Source: Echeneis naucrates
Lineage: Eukaryota; Chordata; Actinopteri; Carangiformes; Echeneidae
Reading direction: 5' to 3'
Assembly (NCBI RefSeq): GCF_900963305.1
Contig: NC_042528.1
Coordinates: 13,654,043 to 13,718,042, forward strand
Length of the DNA: 64,000 nt
The position numbers were made by a program, and so were the translations under genes. The notes beneath the pieces are model-generated. The model was not told the origin of the DNA and searched no databases. It worked only from the letters and a program-made list of their open reading frames with translations. Positions 1 through 11,830 of this stretch are shown piece after piece (within the stretch, counting starts at the first letter, position 1; each line of letters opens with the position of its first letter).

Positions 1-2679
1 ATCATCTCGCCATAAGACACCTGCTCACAGAGGCAGTAAGTGGGCTCATTGGGGTCAATAGCAAATTCTACTGGCGATGCGTCCCGTTCCTGTTTGGACT
101 TGCGCTTTTTCTTCTTTGCAGACTTGGACTTCTTTTCTCGGGGTGGAGGGATGGAAAGCTCCTCCGAGGCATCGTCCACCATAGACCCGTTGGCTGAAGG
201 GTGGTTGGAGTCACGGCTCTCGCTGTTACGCTGGCGTCTTGGACGCCGGTTTGAGGTGCGCTCAGGGGCCGGGGGCTCCTGGATGCTGGATCGCCGCTCC
301 GTGCTGAGCCGCTCAGCCTCGCTGGGTTCCTGGAGGCACAGGGAATGAGAGTCCATTTGGCGAGAGCGGTTCTCCACCAGTTCTGTCATCTGGGTCACCA
401 CGTGAATCTTCTCATCTCCAAGCTCCTGGCTGATGATGAGCGCCCGCTGCAGCTGGATCTGTAGGCGCTTCCTTTGAGCTGCATCCTGTTCACCTTTGTA
501 CTTCTCGAACACTTCATCCACCTCTTTCAGCACCTCTGCAGAGCACAAACCACACAGGCAAATTAATGAACTGGACCCTCTACTAATTTTTTTTTTTTTT
601 TTTAGGTGTTGTGTTTCTCATTGCATTTGTAAAACTGTTGGGGGGAAAAAAGGCATGGGAAGATTACTTTTTACCAGTGTCATTTCAAAATGGCTTATAT
701 CTCTAAAATGAGCATGAAAATTATGTTTTTACTTTAAGTGAACTTATTCTACCAACTTGGTGAACATTTAACTATGTACAGAACAGCACACTAACACTGG
801 GTGGTTCCTTGGTTCTCCACATCGTGACTGCACCACACCAGTTTTACAGATTTGTCGCCTGCAAATTCTTCTCCTGGTCTATCATATACCACAAAAGGCC
901 TAAAAGGATAGTGGATGGGGGGGAGTTGAAGTGCAATAAACTCACTGGAATCTAGATGAAACCAGTCTGAGAAAACTTTATCATTGTCCTGCTGGTACAA
1001 TGGTAAAATGCAGCCATAAAATACAGATCCCAGTCAGCAACAATTCTCAGAGTGTGGCACTCAGAGAACTTACGCCACTATCAATGTGCACTGTTGACAT
1101 AAGGCTGGTTGGGTCCATGGAAACAGTATCTACCATCTGCTGCCACAGCAAAAATTCAGATCCATCAGAGCAGGTCTCGGACTGTCCAGTCACTGCAACC
1201 TCAGCATTCTGCTCAGAGGTTAGATTAGAACATGAAGGAACGCTCCTGACACACACCGATTGGCTGACTATATGAAGAAGCAGGTGCACAGCTGTTCCTA
1301 ATAAAGTGCCCGTCCAACTTTTCAGCGGACATTTTAAACTTTTGGCTGACGTGAAATAGAAATTGGACATGTTAGATAGGGGGCAGGAGAGGGCGGAGCC
1401 ACACTGAGAGCCAACCCACGGGAAGTGACGCCAGTCGGAGGGGGTGCCTTGAGGAGCTATCCGGCTCTGCGGTTCGAGATCTAGGGAGCAGAGTAGTGGG
1501 GTGGACGTCGATCCAGCCCTCAAATGTGTGTAGTCTCTCCCGAAAATGATTTAAAACCAATGCGCGTGAGTTCATTCGATTTCCGTCACTATCTATCGAT
1601 GGTGTCGTTCAACTTATCGCGAGCGGCGGCAGTTCAACACCGCCGCTTAGCCTGTGTCAACACAACGCAACAATGACAATTGTTTTTCCTACAATAAACG
1701 CATTTGTTCGAATACTAACCGCCTTAACGTTGACGACAGAGTCATTAATCGCTCTTATCGGCTAAATACCGAGCCCACCTCACGGACAGCAAGGCGAAAA
1801 TGAACAGTTAACCAGCACTCTTTAGTATGCATAATGTCACACAAGCCTGCATTAAGGAAACTGCAATGTCTGTTAACCATGGTCGTTGGGCAAAGGGTCA
1901 TACATCAATTAAGACAATTACCCAATTTCTACGCATCCTCATTCTGTGTTGTGGTATTCGGCATACGTTTCATAGACCAAGTAGCGTTTCTTTCAAATAA
2001 AAAACCAAGTTTACGCATCGTTTTACCTGCTATTCGCACAATAATCCTCCGTGGAAACACCGCGCTGGGCGGCAGTGTATAGTCTATAGCTATTGAAAAA
2101 GTTGAGATTTTATGATTACACGGTTCTAGTTTTGGGACTGTATTAACACCGAATGTGCCATCAGACACCAAATATTCATTCACAGATCATTATCAGGTCA
2201 CAATATACATTTGTAGAAAGACACATAGTGCATTTCAGAATTTCCTCGATCAGATTGGTATCGCACACAAAACAGGACTGAGTATCCGAGCAATGCTAAC
2301 TGTCGCTTTGCTTGCTTGTTGAATTAGCCCTTGGTCTATCGATACAATTGTCCACATTTCAGCCGGTCACCTTAGTGTTGGGATGAAACAAGGGGCGCTC
2401 AGTTTTTGCAAAATGGGAACACAAGCCTCGCGCCTGCTCCACCATTTCAGCCCATCCTCTCACACTGCCGTCAATGTTTAACACTTTTACACACACGCAG
2501 TTAGAATTCACGAGAAAAGCGTATAACACAATACCTTGATACTTTGCATCAATTTCTCGAAGCAGGGAAACATTTCTTTGTATGTCCAATGGTAGGGACT
2601 CCACACATTCCAGATAATCCTCCACATAGTTGACCAGTTGTTGCGACTTGTCGGCATTTGGGTAGTGGTGGCCTAACAT
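1..2679 (-). CDS. ing2: Inhibitor of growth protein 2 (ING2), 3' part cut off by the window
   Basis: ING2 reads H3K4me3 and recruits Sin3/HDAC complexes to chromatin. Two coding exons are seen: exon 1 at 2535..2679 (ATG at 2679, donor gtattg) and exon 2 from 535 down to base 1 and beyond (acceptor ctgcag). Exon 1 begins MLGHHYPN and carries the ING N-terminal helix motif (NYVEDYLECVESLPLDIQRN). Exon 2 continues the helical region (RALIISQELGDEKIH), then a Ser/Arg-rich linker, a Lys-rich nuclear localisation region (KKSKSAKKKKRKSKQ) and the start of the PHD finger (PTYCLCEQVSYGEM). The first 226 or so residues are visible; the rest of the PHD finger and the C-terminal basic region lie outside. 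The MLG start and ASPVEFAIDPNEP fit ING2 better than ING1. The coding junction is phase 1. The ~2-kb intron holds no gene I can recognise. Confidence 0.93.
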
Positions 2680-3117
2680 CGTCCCTACGATGCATAGAGG
2701 CACTAAAACAATATGGAGGAAATGGGGAAAATATACAGTTAAAATCAAATGATTGGCGACTTTGCAGCTTGTAGGGCAGTTCCAGGCAGCAGTTCACTTC
2801 AAACAAAACTCAAGCTACTGCGCATGCGGGAGTAATAGCCTTTTATGGAATTGTACAGTTTCCTCTCATTTGTCGTCATCGAAGGCGGTGCCTGGTGAAA
2901 TTGCAGCATTGGGATTGGTAGAGACTGGCCTCATTATCATAGTATTTTCCCGGGAAATCAATCCAAAGGGGAAAGTGAAAACATAGTGCTGCCACAGCAC
3001 ACAATGAGATTACATTTGACCTTGTTTCTCATTAAAGTAGAGCAGCAGAAGGCTCAAAGGCTCAGTTACTATTCTTTAATTCATATGTAAATCACGAGGA
3101 TCGTAATGATAGATTAA

Positions 3118-3345
3118 TTAATCCATCTTCTACCGTTTATCCGTTTCTAGAGCCAATCCCAGCTCAGATCGGGCGAAGGCGGGCTGCACCCTGGACAGGT
3201 CCCCAGTCTATTGACTCACACCTACGGACAATTTAGTCAGCAATTATCCTACACATACATGTCTATGGACGTTGGGTGGTTGCCCCGCAAGCACGGGGAG
3301 AACATGCTATGTCCGCACAGAAAGCCCCCAGGCTTTGTCCATTGT
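3118..3345 (-). repeat. SINE-like dispersed repeat, copy 1
   Basis: The + strand reads from an element tail (ccatcttctaccgtttatcc) through 'cctggacaggt' and 'cacggggagaacatgc' to 'cacagaaagcccccagg'. These words recur in other copies in this window in either orientation. It belongs to a widespread teleost repeat whose head looks like a tRNA gene. This copy lacks most of its head. Confidence 0.6.
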
Positions 3346-3915
3346 TCTTAACAGCAACATGAAAATCTGGATGACCACTTTTAAAAGTGTCTGTTTTGCT
3401 CCTTTCCCCGCACTGTCTCTGTCCGTTATCTGTTACAGTATCTCAACTAGTAGTCTTTTTATATACAGTGTTGCTGACATAACCATTGTTATTATAACAA
3501 AAAGTATGAATTTACGATACTTATAAAATCATATTTCCTACTACTACTACCACTCCCACTACTACCATTATTCTGAGTGCATCACTACTACAGCAGTGCA
3601 ACAGCTACATTTAATTTTCCAATGACTCAATTTGATGACAATACAATGACAAATGAACCCAAAATCAATTTAAACTCTGGTGGTCTAAAAGCTGAATTTG
3701 GACACAGATGCTCTTTATACGACCAGGGTCACAAGGAAGTCAGAGTCTGACTTCGGTGGCCTGGGGCTTTAGGGGCACCTGGGCTTTTGGGTGATAATCT
3801 CCAGTGCTGTTTGAATGACGGCAGGAGCCGCCTCCACTGAAATACATAATTTATCTCAGTTACGTTGTGGTCAAGTTAAATGCAGCGCTGAGTCACTGAG
3901 TCACATGAACACCCC

Positions 3916-3916
<1 letters not shown>

Positions 3917-3953
<37 letters not shown>

Positions 3954-3970
3954 AGAGGGAGAGAGAGAAA
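3917..3970. repeat. (GT)n then (GA)n microsatellite
   Basis: About 16 GT units followed directly by a GA-rich tract. Short ORFs across it are artefacts. Confidence 0.95.
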
Positions 3971-4244
3971 GAACATGACCATTCGAGAAAGTCTCACAAG
4001 GACCTTTCCCCCCAGTTTTGTTCAACCGCCTCTTCTTTCTGTCTCAGTGGTTTCGTTTCCTGACTTTCGAAGTCAGTTGGTCAATACATCATTAGCATAT
4101 AAGAATCAACGTTTCTGCTTCCGGTTTGTATTTTCAAAATACAATCCCTTCAGTGTGAGACATTGCATCCAAATTTCATGGTATGATAAGTAATCAAACA
4201 CGAATCAAATACAATAAGTTGTTTTATTTTGATTGAATAATTAG

Positions 4245-4478
4245 AACTGGATTAGCGCTGTTGCCGCACAGCAAGAAGAATGTGGGTTCAATTCCCAAAC
4301 CTAGGTCCTTTCGGTATGGAGCATGTGTTCGAGTTTCCTCCCACAGTGAAAGAGGTCAACTGGTGACTCTAAATTGCCTGTAGGTCTGAGTGTGAGTGGT
4401 TGTTTGTCTGTCTGTCTCTGTGTGTTGGGTCTGTGATGGGCTGGTGACCTGTCCAGGGTGACCCCCCCCCCCCCCCCT
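4245..4478 (+). repeat. SINE-like dispersed repeat with tRNA-like head, copy 2
   Basis: The 5' end has a pol III box A-like word (ggattagcgctgttgcc) and a box B-like word (gggttcaattccc), then 'cctttcggtatggagcatg', 'tgactctaaattgcctgtagg' and 'gtgacctgtccagggtg'. It stops in a run of C. The box A/B arrangement is what one expects of a tRNA-derived SINE head. Confidence 0.65.
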
Positions 4479-4764
4479 TGTTCCAGATCATTGTAATTAT
4501 TTTCATGCCATCTCATCCACTGTGCTTGTTTTCAGTTTTATCGTGTTCATCCACACATTAAGTGGTTAAAATTCCCACTTCATTCGCGAGAAAGGGTAAA
4601 ATGTCACGCTATACTACGATATACACAGTACTGCACAGTCCATGAAAAAATATGAAATATTGTCTAATCTGGGGTGAATCCCGTGATTTTCATTGCACTG
4701 ATACCAAAGCACTGATACCAAGCAGGTTAAAAAAAACAAGAAGTAATTTTAGGAAATTAAAAGC

Positions 4765-4930
4765 ACTCATTCATCGTTTACTTCTACCGATTATCGGGTT
4801 GCGGGGTTTGCTGCCAAAATGCCAATGCCAATACTTTGAGCAAGAGCGGGGTTCATCCTGGACAGGTCAGCAGTCCATCACAGGGCCAACACACAGAGAC
4901 AGAGACAAAGCCCTATCCATGCAGCCATCC
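4765..4930 (-). repeat. SINE-like dispersed repeat, copy 3 (tail half)
   Basis: Reads as the reverse complement of the family tail: 'cttctaccgattatcgggttg', then 'catcctggacaggtcagcag' and 'cagggccaacacacagag'. The head is missing. Confidence 0.55.
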
Positions 4931-5098
4931 AGGAAAACTTCTCCACAAATTTTTAATAAATGTTTATACTAGCCTATTGGAAGGGAATCCCCATTATTAT
5001 GTCATTACTGTTTGGATTGAAATATTTGACATTCTGCACGAGAAATAAAATCCAACTAATATATATATATATGTGCGGATTTTATTTGTAAATGAGAG

Positions 5099-5107
5099 AC
5101 TTCCTGT
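5099..5107 (-). promoter_or_regulatory. PU.1/ETS-type motif upstream of cd68
   Basis: On the - strand the bases read acaggaagt, a good AGGAAGT ETS/PU.1 core, about 105 bp before the cd68 ATG. Mammalian CD68 is driven by PU.1 in macrophages, so the site fits, but it rests on a short motif only. Confidence 0.4.
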
Positions 5108-5208
5108 CATGCTCTGTGTGCCGCTGCTTGTTGTGGACTAGTGTACGGAGCTGTACACCGTGGGGGACAGACTGACTGAGAGTCCAGCTGAGTGTCGCAC
5201 TTGTCGCC

Positions 5209-8200
5209 ATGAAGAAGGCAGTTGTGTTGTTCGTTGTAGCCTGCTGCGCTGTCTCAGGTGAGCTTCAGTCTCATCATTCTTTACTTTGCAGGCCAAAACT
5301 GCTTTCCTCCACTATATTCACCTTTTTTATTACGCGAGTAAAGTGTGATGCGTTTTGTGGAATTTTGCAAATAATGTTTGCATCTTCTAAACTGGTTTAT
5401 TGCCATTTTGCGATTGGAAACTTAGAAAAAGAAATTCGGTGAATAAAGGAGACAGGAGATGTTTTCATCAGGACGAGGTGTTACTTCCTGGATTGTTTGG
5501 GGAACAGAAATTTCCGCAGTCGATAGTTTCTGAGTCACATGTCAGCTGGCAAAAGATCGCTTTTTTCCGAGGATGGAATCAGCAACTTGTGTTTGAGCCT
5601 CAAGTCACCGTTGAATTTTGCAGTTCACTTACTACAAGTGTTACATTAAACAACTTTGAATATTGTGGCCTTTAACCTGTCTTCACTTTTGGAGGCCGTA
5701 GTTTGTACAAAGAGTAACAGACAGAGTCAGCACTGTCTGAGCAGAAGATAAGTTGGGGACTGAAAACACGTCACATGAAGACAATATCACCTGATGCCAC
5801 CGGAAGGGTTCGCCTTTGTCTTGACAACATCCAACTCTGAGGAGAACAATTATCTAAATGAATTTATTTTAGTGCTCAAGTTCTGTTTTCTAAGTCTGAC
5901 AGTATTGCCAGAAGTTACTTAGATGATTCCAGCACACACACAGAAATCTTTAACAGCCAGAGTGGTGTGGTGTTTCTGTTCATTAGTTGGTGGAGGTAAG
6001 ATGCAAGATACCAGCTTCAGTTACATCCTCTGCCATCAAGTTGTCAAAAACAACCAGTTGTTGTGTTTGTAATGGAAGAAAATGAAGTTGGAAGGTTGTA
6101 TTAATATGGGAATTAATTGTTTTGTCCCTTCCTGTCTCTTTAAAGTGCTGTCATTGGCTGAAGAGAAACCATCTGCAACCATGTCATCTGCAAAGCAGTT
6201 TGACGTTTCGCCATCATCCACCACCTCCCAGCCTAAAACCACTACCGCCATGGCCAACACAACTACCACCACCTCCAAGACAACAACCACCACCCCCAAG
6301 ACAACAACCACCACCCCCAAGACAACAACCACCACGCCCAAGACAACAACCACCACCCCCAAGACAACAACCACCACCCCCAAGACAACAACCACCACGC
6401 CCAAGACAACAACCACCACGCCCAAGACAACAGCCACCACCCCCAAGACAACAACCACACCTGTCCCAGGACCCACCCCCCCCACACGTGTGTTCGTTGG
6501 AAGCTACAATCTGACTGAGAAAAAAGTGGTTTGCCTGCGGGCTAACATGGCACTAGAGATCCAACTGTCAGCAGCAAAGGTACATTTCAAGTCATCAACA
6601 TGGATAGAACTTTCTGCTCAAGTCTCTGACTCAGCTGTTATAAAAGCAATTGTTAGCAACATGTTTTCAGGAAATGAAAAAACTATTCATAGTTCAAATG
6701 TTTTATTTCTTCACTGTTGTGGCCTTGACATGCACACAAAGTTAAACGTGCCATCTTTGTGTCATAAGACAGTAGCTGCTAATGCTATATGATATTTTTT
6801 GCTCCAAAGAAACACTGTAACAGCTATGGTGCCTTGGGGGACGTTGTGATACAAAGCATCTGTCTAGTTTCCTGATTTCTTTGTTAATGTTTCAGGTCAA
6901 TGGGAGCTTCATTGTTCAGCCTAATGAGACCAAGACTGAAGGAAGTTGTGGGGAAACCAAGGCAAACCTGACTCTCGTCTTCAAAGAGGGCTTTATCACT
7001 TTCATGTTCAACAAGGTACATTTGTTTTATTTAATTTCTCACTAATATCATGTTATCAGTTTAATGCTGGTAGGACTGGACAGTCCCCGTTTTCCTCTTT
7101 GACCTATTTACACTACAAATATAAGTTTCAACCAATTAAATAGTTTATTGATGAATAATAATGACTAAAGTAATTTCATGTAAGAAGTGAAATAACAGAG
7201 CTTTGTTAAAAAGAGGAACTATAGTCGACGGGCCTGTTCTAAAAGCATGTGACAAGGAAGCTGCATCTCGCCTCTCCGCAATGTGTCTGTGATTCATTTA
7301 GTGTTGTTCAAAGAGACAGTTGAAATGAGATGATGTGAAAGTTGCTTGGTGAAGTGAAGTGTAACATTAATATATAATTGTAAAAATAACTGCATAAACA
7401 AAGCTTAATAACCTCTAATAATATCTCACACTAATTATGTGTTCAAAAAACCAGTGAGGCCAGCAGGTGCAACAACAGACGTCAACAAAAGAAAGATTTG
7501 TAAGCTAAAGTTAGAATTTAACAGGAATACTGACTGTAAATTCAAGCTAAAATCTTCATATCCTGTCAAGTTATACAGTTTATTGGGATAAAATACAGTC
7601 CAATCAGAAAATGGTCACAACAGAAGGGAAGGCCCTAATGAAAATTTAGTATTTTTGCAGCAAGTCAATAGTTTCTCAGTGAGCTTTACTTTAATTTTTC
7701 TTTCTGAAAAACTGAACAATGTTGCTACTAGTTGTGGTCTTTTTAAGATATTTTGCTTTCAGAATTCAAACCCCTTGTGACCTCACTAACATTAAAAAGA
7801 TTCAATTCAAAATGAAACAGATATATTTCAAGAAAAACTTATTGAAAACGCACCATCCTGATCTTTATATTCATGTGAGCCAAAGTGTTATCTTCCAGAA
7901 TGTTAGTCATATAAAATTCTAATGTGCTTTTCATACATCCATAAAAGAACCCAGGGGATTTGCACAAAATGATCACCACTAATTAGGTAGAGCTTTCAAA
8001 ACCGTATTAGTACAAACATTAGTACATAAATAGCACGATAGATTAAAAATATTTTAAGACATCATTTGAAGAACAAAGCAAAAGTGTGTCACATATTTAA
8101 AGCAGATCAGGTTCTATGTTAATGTTAAGTTGTCAGGACTGCAACTTTGTGATGTCACAGCAAAACAATCACCACTCTCAGCCACAATCCAAGCCTGGCA

Positions 8201-10085
8201 GGATTGGGTTTCACACTGAACACAAAGCTTCTCTGCACAAGTAATCCAAATATATTTAAGCAGTGTAGAAAAATTGTAGCCATAGAGAGTAAACATTGTT
8301 AAAAATATCTTGCTGTCACTGTGGGCATTTTAAAAAAGAGCGAAGAAAAAAGGCACACAAGAGACCAAAATCATACATGCATAAACCACACTAAGATACA
8401 CACAACAGTTCAGCAGTTCAACAATTTAATAAACCATTTCCAAATATATATGATAAAATTCATGGCAAGGCTCTGTCCTCAGCATTTGATTTGTCTGCTA
8501 ATTTCCTCAGTCACTGAGGATGGCCTGTGCCTTCAGTGGGACATGGTCTACCTGGGATTCTGTCCACAGGTCTAAGGGAGAACATGCAAACTACAAAGAA
8601 AGGCCCCAACCTTCTTGCTGTGACAGTGCTAACCACTTTGCCACCTTACCACCCCAATACTCGAATTTCAAAGTATAATCCCAGCAGAAGAATGTAGTAT
8701 TTCCCTCACTTTTCCAGACAAGATAGTCTAGTATAGATGGTAATATGCAATGGGTCTGTACCCTGATTTGATCCAGCTATGGTCTTGTTGACTGCAGTGA
8801 GAATCATTATCTCACATTTAGTTACAATAAGCACTTTGATTACCAAATTGCTTTGGATTATATCCTTTGTGAAACCCTGTCTCCTCAGAGTGTTGCTGAT
8901 AATACTGCCTATGTTGATGCTCTGTCTTTCAAACTCAGCTACAGCTTCGCCAAAGGAGGTAAGTTGTCATTAATCCAGCTTCTCCTTTCCTGTCATTAAA
9001 CTTTAAACTCTGAGAATGTGGGTCACTGAATTTCAAAGGAGGCTGAAAATGTGCAAGACTGGCAATTGACAAAAAATAGATAAATGCTTAACAACTTCCA
9101 TGTCTGTGTGTCACGGCGTAGCCTTTGGAATTACTTTTAAGTATGTCCTGTCCAACAAGTTTGACAATCATCATTGTGCTCTGAGAGAACCCTTCAGCAT
9201 TGTTTTTTGACTGTTGCAGAAGCTCGGCAAGAATATCGCGCCGACAACAAGTCACTGCATCTCTTCGCTGCAAAAGTGTCACACTGCTATTCCTGCTCGG
9301 GTGAAATGCTTTACATGGGGAACGGACTCTACCTAAATGTTACTAAAAACAGGATGCAGGCTTTCAATCTGACCAAGAGCTATGACTTTGGCCAACGTAA
9401 GTGTTCTGATGAGAAGTTCCTTATTATACAATTTCTTTGATTACATGTCTGAATGAATGAAAAAATAAGACAATTCTTTTAAAAGAAAAATATTTTTTTC
9501 TATTTAAAATCAGAATCACTTGAATTTTTTTTAAAGAAATTTACTAATACATTTTTTAATAAAAATGAAAACATCCTGTAATGATAATGACAGTCTTTAA
9601 GATAAATTGTCACATGATGTGTAACTTACATTTGATAATGAAACTACAAACCATTACAACAACATTTGAATTTCAACATAAAAAAAAACCCAAACATAAT
9701 AATGTTTTAACACAACATCAAGTCTTAATTATGAGTTGTATGTAGCTGTGCATTTTTAAAAAGGAAAATTAAAAAATAATTCTGTATAATATAATTAATT
9801 TTCTGTTATAGTTAATTTTCTCAGTAGAAAATTAGACTTTGCCCTTTGCCCTGTGAAATTGCACCTTTCAAATTAGGCTACAAATTAATGACACTTTTGA
9901 TCATGTTTGTAAAATGATTTGTTTTTTGATTCATGTGTTTTTCAGCTGACATGTGCCTTGCTGACAAGACAGATTACCGTGTTGCCATTGGAGTGGGAGT
10001 GACATTACTCGTGCTCATTGTGATTGTGGTATTGGCCTATCTGGTGAGCCGCAGGAAGAGGACTGACGGTTACCAGACTCTATAA
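5209..10085 (+). CDS. cd68: Macrosialin (CD68), LAMP-family lysosomal glycoprotein
   Basis: A type I lysosomal/endosomal membrane glycoprotein of macrophages. Six exons: 5209..5257, 6146..6579, 6896..7015, 8889..8958, 9220..9396, 9946..10085, all GT-AG, giving 329 aa. Order of parts: signal peptide (residues 1-16, KKAVVLFVVACCAVS); a Thr-rich mucin stalk with a KTTTTTP repeat array (~54-122); one LAMP-type domain (~133-290) with paired cysteines; a transmembrane segment (~296-317, VAIGVGVTLLVLIVIVVLAY); and a short basic tail ending GYQTL, a YxxΦ lysosomal sorting signal. The stretch NGSFIVQPNETKTEGSCGE closely matches the mammalian CD68 motif GTFIVQPN..SEGSCGE, which favours CD68 over LAMP3. 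Several N-glycosylation sequons are visible (YNLT, PNET, ANLT, LNVT, FNLT). Alternative: a LAMP3-like gene; I think this unlikely. Confidence 0.88.
6256..6461 (+). repeat. 21-bp coding minisatellite in cd68 exon 2
   Basis: About nine in-frame copies of a 21-bp unit (acaacaaccaccacccccaag, read here with cgcc/tcc variants) encode TTTTTPK. One unit has Ala in place of Thr (TTATTPK). The unit length is a multiple of three, so gain or loss of copies only lengthens or shortens the O-glycosylated stalk. Confidence 0.95.
8510..8660 (-). repeat. SINE-like dispersed repeat, copy 4, in cd68 intron 3
   Basis: The reverse complement reads 'gtggttagcactgtcacagcaagaaggttggggcc' style head words, then 'gtttgcatgttctccc', as in the other copies. 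The 3' half is decayed. Confidence 0.55.
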
Positions 10086-11830
10086 GGTGGCCTGGTCCAA
10101 GGTTGACGAGAGCTCATCCCAGATGTCACTCTGGTTTAAGAGGAGAAGTCAGTAAGGCTGTGAGGCTCTTTCTCAGGGGATCGGCAGCATTTCTACCAAA
10201 TCCTATCCATTTCTGACACTTAATTTGAACTAATCAATCAATTACTTGGTAAATTTTAAAATGCTATTATAAATTGATCTATCAAAATAGCACTTCAAAG
10301 TTATGTTCATCAGTTCAAGGTAAGTATGTCATGGCTTTTGGCTGTTAATCCATGTATTCTTGCTCTTACATGTTAAATAGAATTTTAAAATAGAATCACA
10401 AAATACACTTAAAGGAACTTACATTTTAGTGTTCGCTCTTGGATTTAATTTTTTGCCTTTCCAATTTTGTTTCACAGCTGATCAATATATGGCTTAAAAT
10501 TTTAGAACTGTATTCAATTTGACAAGACGTTTGGAGTTCAACAGCAGCATGCCACCTGCAAATTAAATCCAAAGTCCACCTGCAGTGCAGATGGTGCTCT
10601 GACTGGCCAAATCACTGGCAATACACAATCTGGACTTTGACTTTACATTTAACTTTCATGTAGCACGCTGCTCAAACAGTCTTCAACAGGATCAATATTG
10701 TAAGAGACCAAATTTGATTCATTTTAAAAGAATTGAATAACAACAAGTAAATATTAAAAACTACAATCACAATTAATTTCTAGTTTCATCATAAAAAACT
10801 ATGAATTCACAATTGTAAGCAACAACATTAAAGCAATTGTAAATTCAAAGAAATGTAAGATATAGCTTTACCTTGAGTGTAATTATTGAAATGCTAGTTT
10901 GATTGATCAATAGCTTTTATATCATCACCTCCTATATATAGGTTTTGAAAAGCAGGTGTACTGCATCCTATATTTTAACCGTCATCAGCCTAACCATAAC
11001 CCTAACCATTTTAGAATGACACATAATAGAAGAACTTTGATGCCACAATATTATTCGTTACGAGTTCAACAATTGCATAAAAACATTACAAAGTGGGACA
11101 CTAAGCGTGGCACAAACTGACGTGGGGCACACATTTTTAAAAATGACTAAAATGCCTAATCATAATCAGTTGAGGTTGTATAATACAATAATATGCGCTG
11201 ATCAGGATTGTGTTGATATAAATTAATTCATTCAAATTAAATTTCTTACAGGTGGCAAAAACAATTAGTTGTTTTTGACAAATACTGTTTAAATTTTCTG
11301 TTTCAGTGTAAACATTATGTCTGAAATGTTTTTTAGTCCTCTATTTTTTGAAGAATCAAATTTTGTGTATTTTGTAGCACATAGAGTTTCTTATTGAAGA
11401 AGAAGGGAATTTATCCAATCACTATTGATGTTATTGGTGATTATGATGTGTTTTCATTACTAATCAGCACAAAAGGGAAAATTTGTTTATAAGGCATTCA
11501 TTCTCCCTTATCAACATTAATGGCACTGATTGGCTTTTCCAGTTTTTTACTTTTGTCTTTGTTATACTATATATAGTTAATCCTGAGTTTTCATATAAAT
11601 GCGAGGAATAACCATGGATCCATGCAGGTTAGTCTTATCTTGATTAGAGTATTTAATGGAGCGTACATTTACTGAAGCTTAGCAGTCCATCTGTCCTCCC
11701 CCAACAAGTCTACTGTGATACACTTTCCAGCACTGGAGGAATATTTCAACAATTTAGGAAATTGCTTTGCAGCTGTTTCCCCTTGTGCCTAGTGTTTATG
11801 CTACAATAAATAAAATGTCTCCTCAAGGGA
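10086..11830 (+). other. Probable cd68 3' untranslated region
   Basis: No coding sequence is seen. The first strong overlapping poly(A) signal on the + strand is aataaataaa at 11805..11814. This would make a ~1.7-kb 3' UTR. Transcript data would be needed to fix the end. Confidence 0.4.

Larger units (their letters stand above)
2680..5208. other. Divergent intergenic region between ing2 and cd68
   Basis: No gene is seen. It must hold the ing2 promoter (left) and the cd68 promoter (right). It also contains three SINE-like fragments, a GT/GA microsatellite, a run of about 18 C at 4461..4478 and a short AT repeat at 5060..5072. Confidence 0.5.

Noticed and set aside
1929-2183. Frames inside the ing2 intron
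   Set aside because: They overlap on both strands with no homology; the ing2 exons join across them in phase.
6036-6485. 149-codon frame on the - strand with a long Val-rich repeat (VVVVLGVV)
   Set aside because: It is the antisense shadow of the cd68 KTTTTTP minisatellite; the 21-bp period keeps several frames open.
10980-11010. Telomere-like ccctaaccct words (also near 20900 and 28480)
   Set aside because: Only one or two units each, scattered; not a telomeric array.
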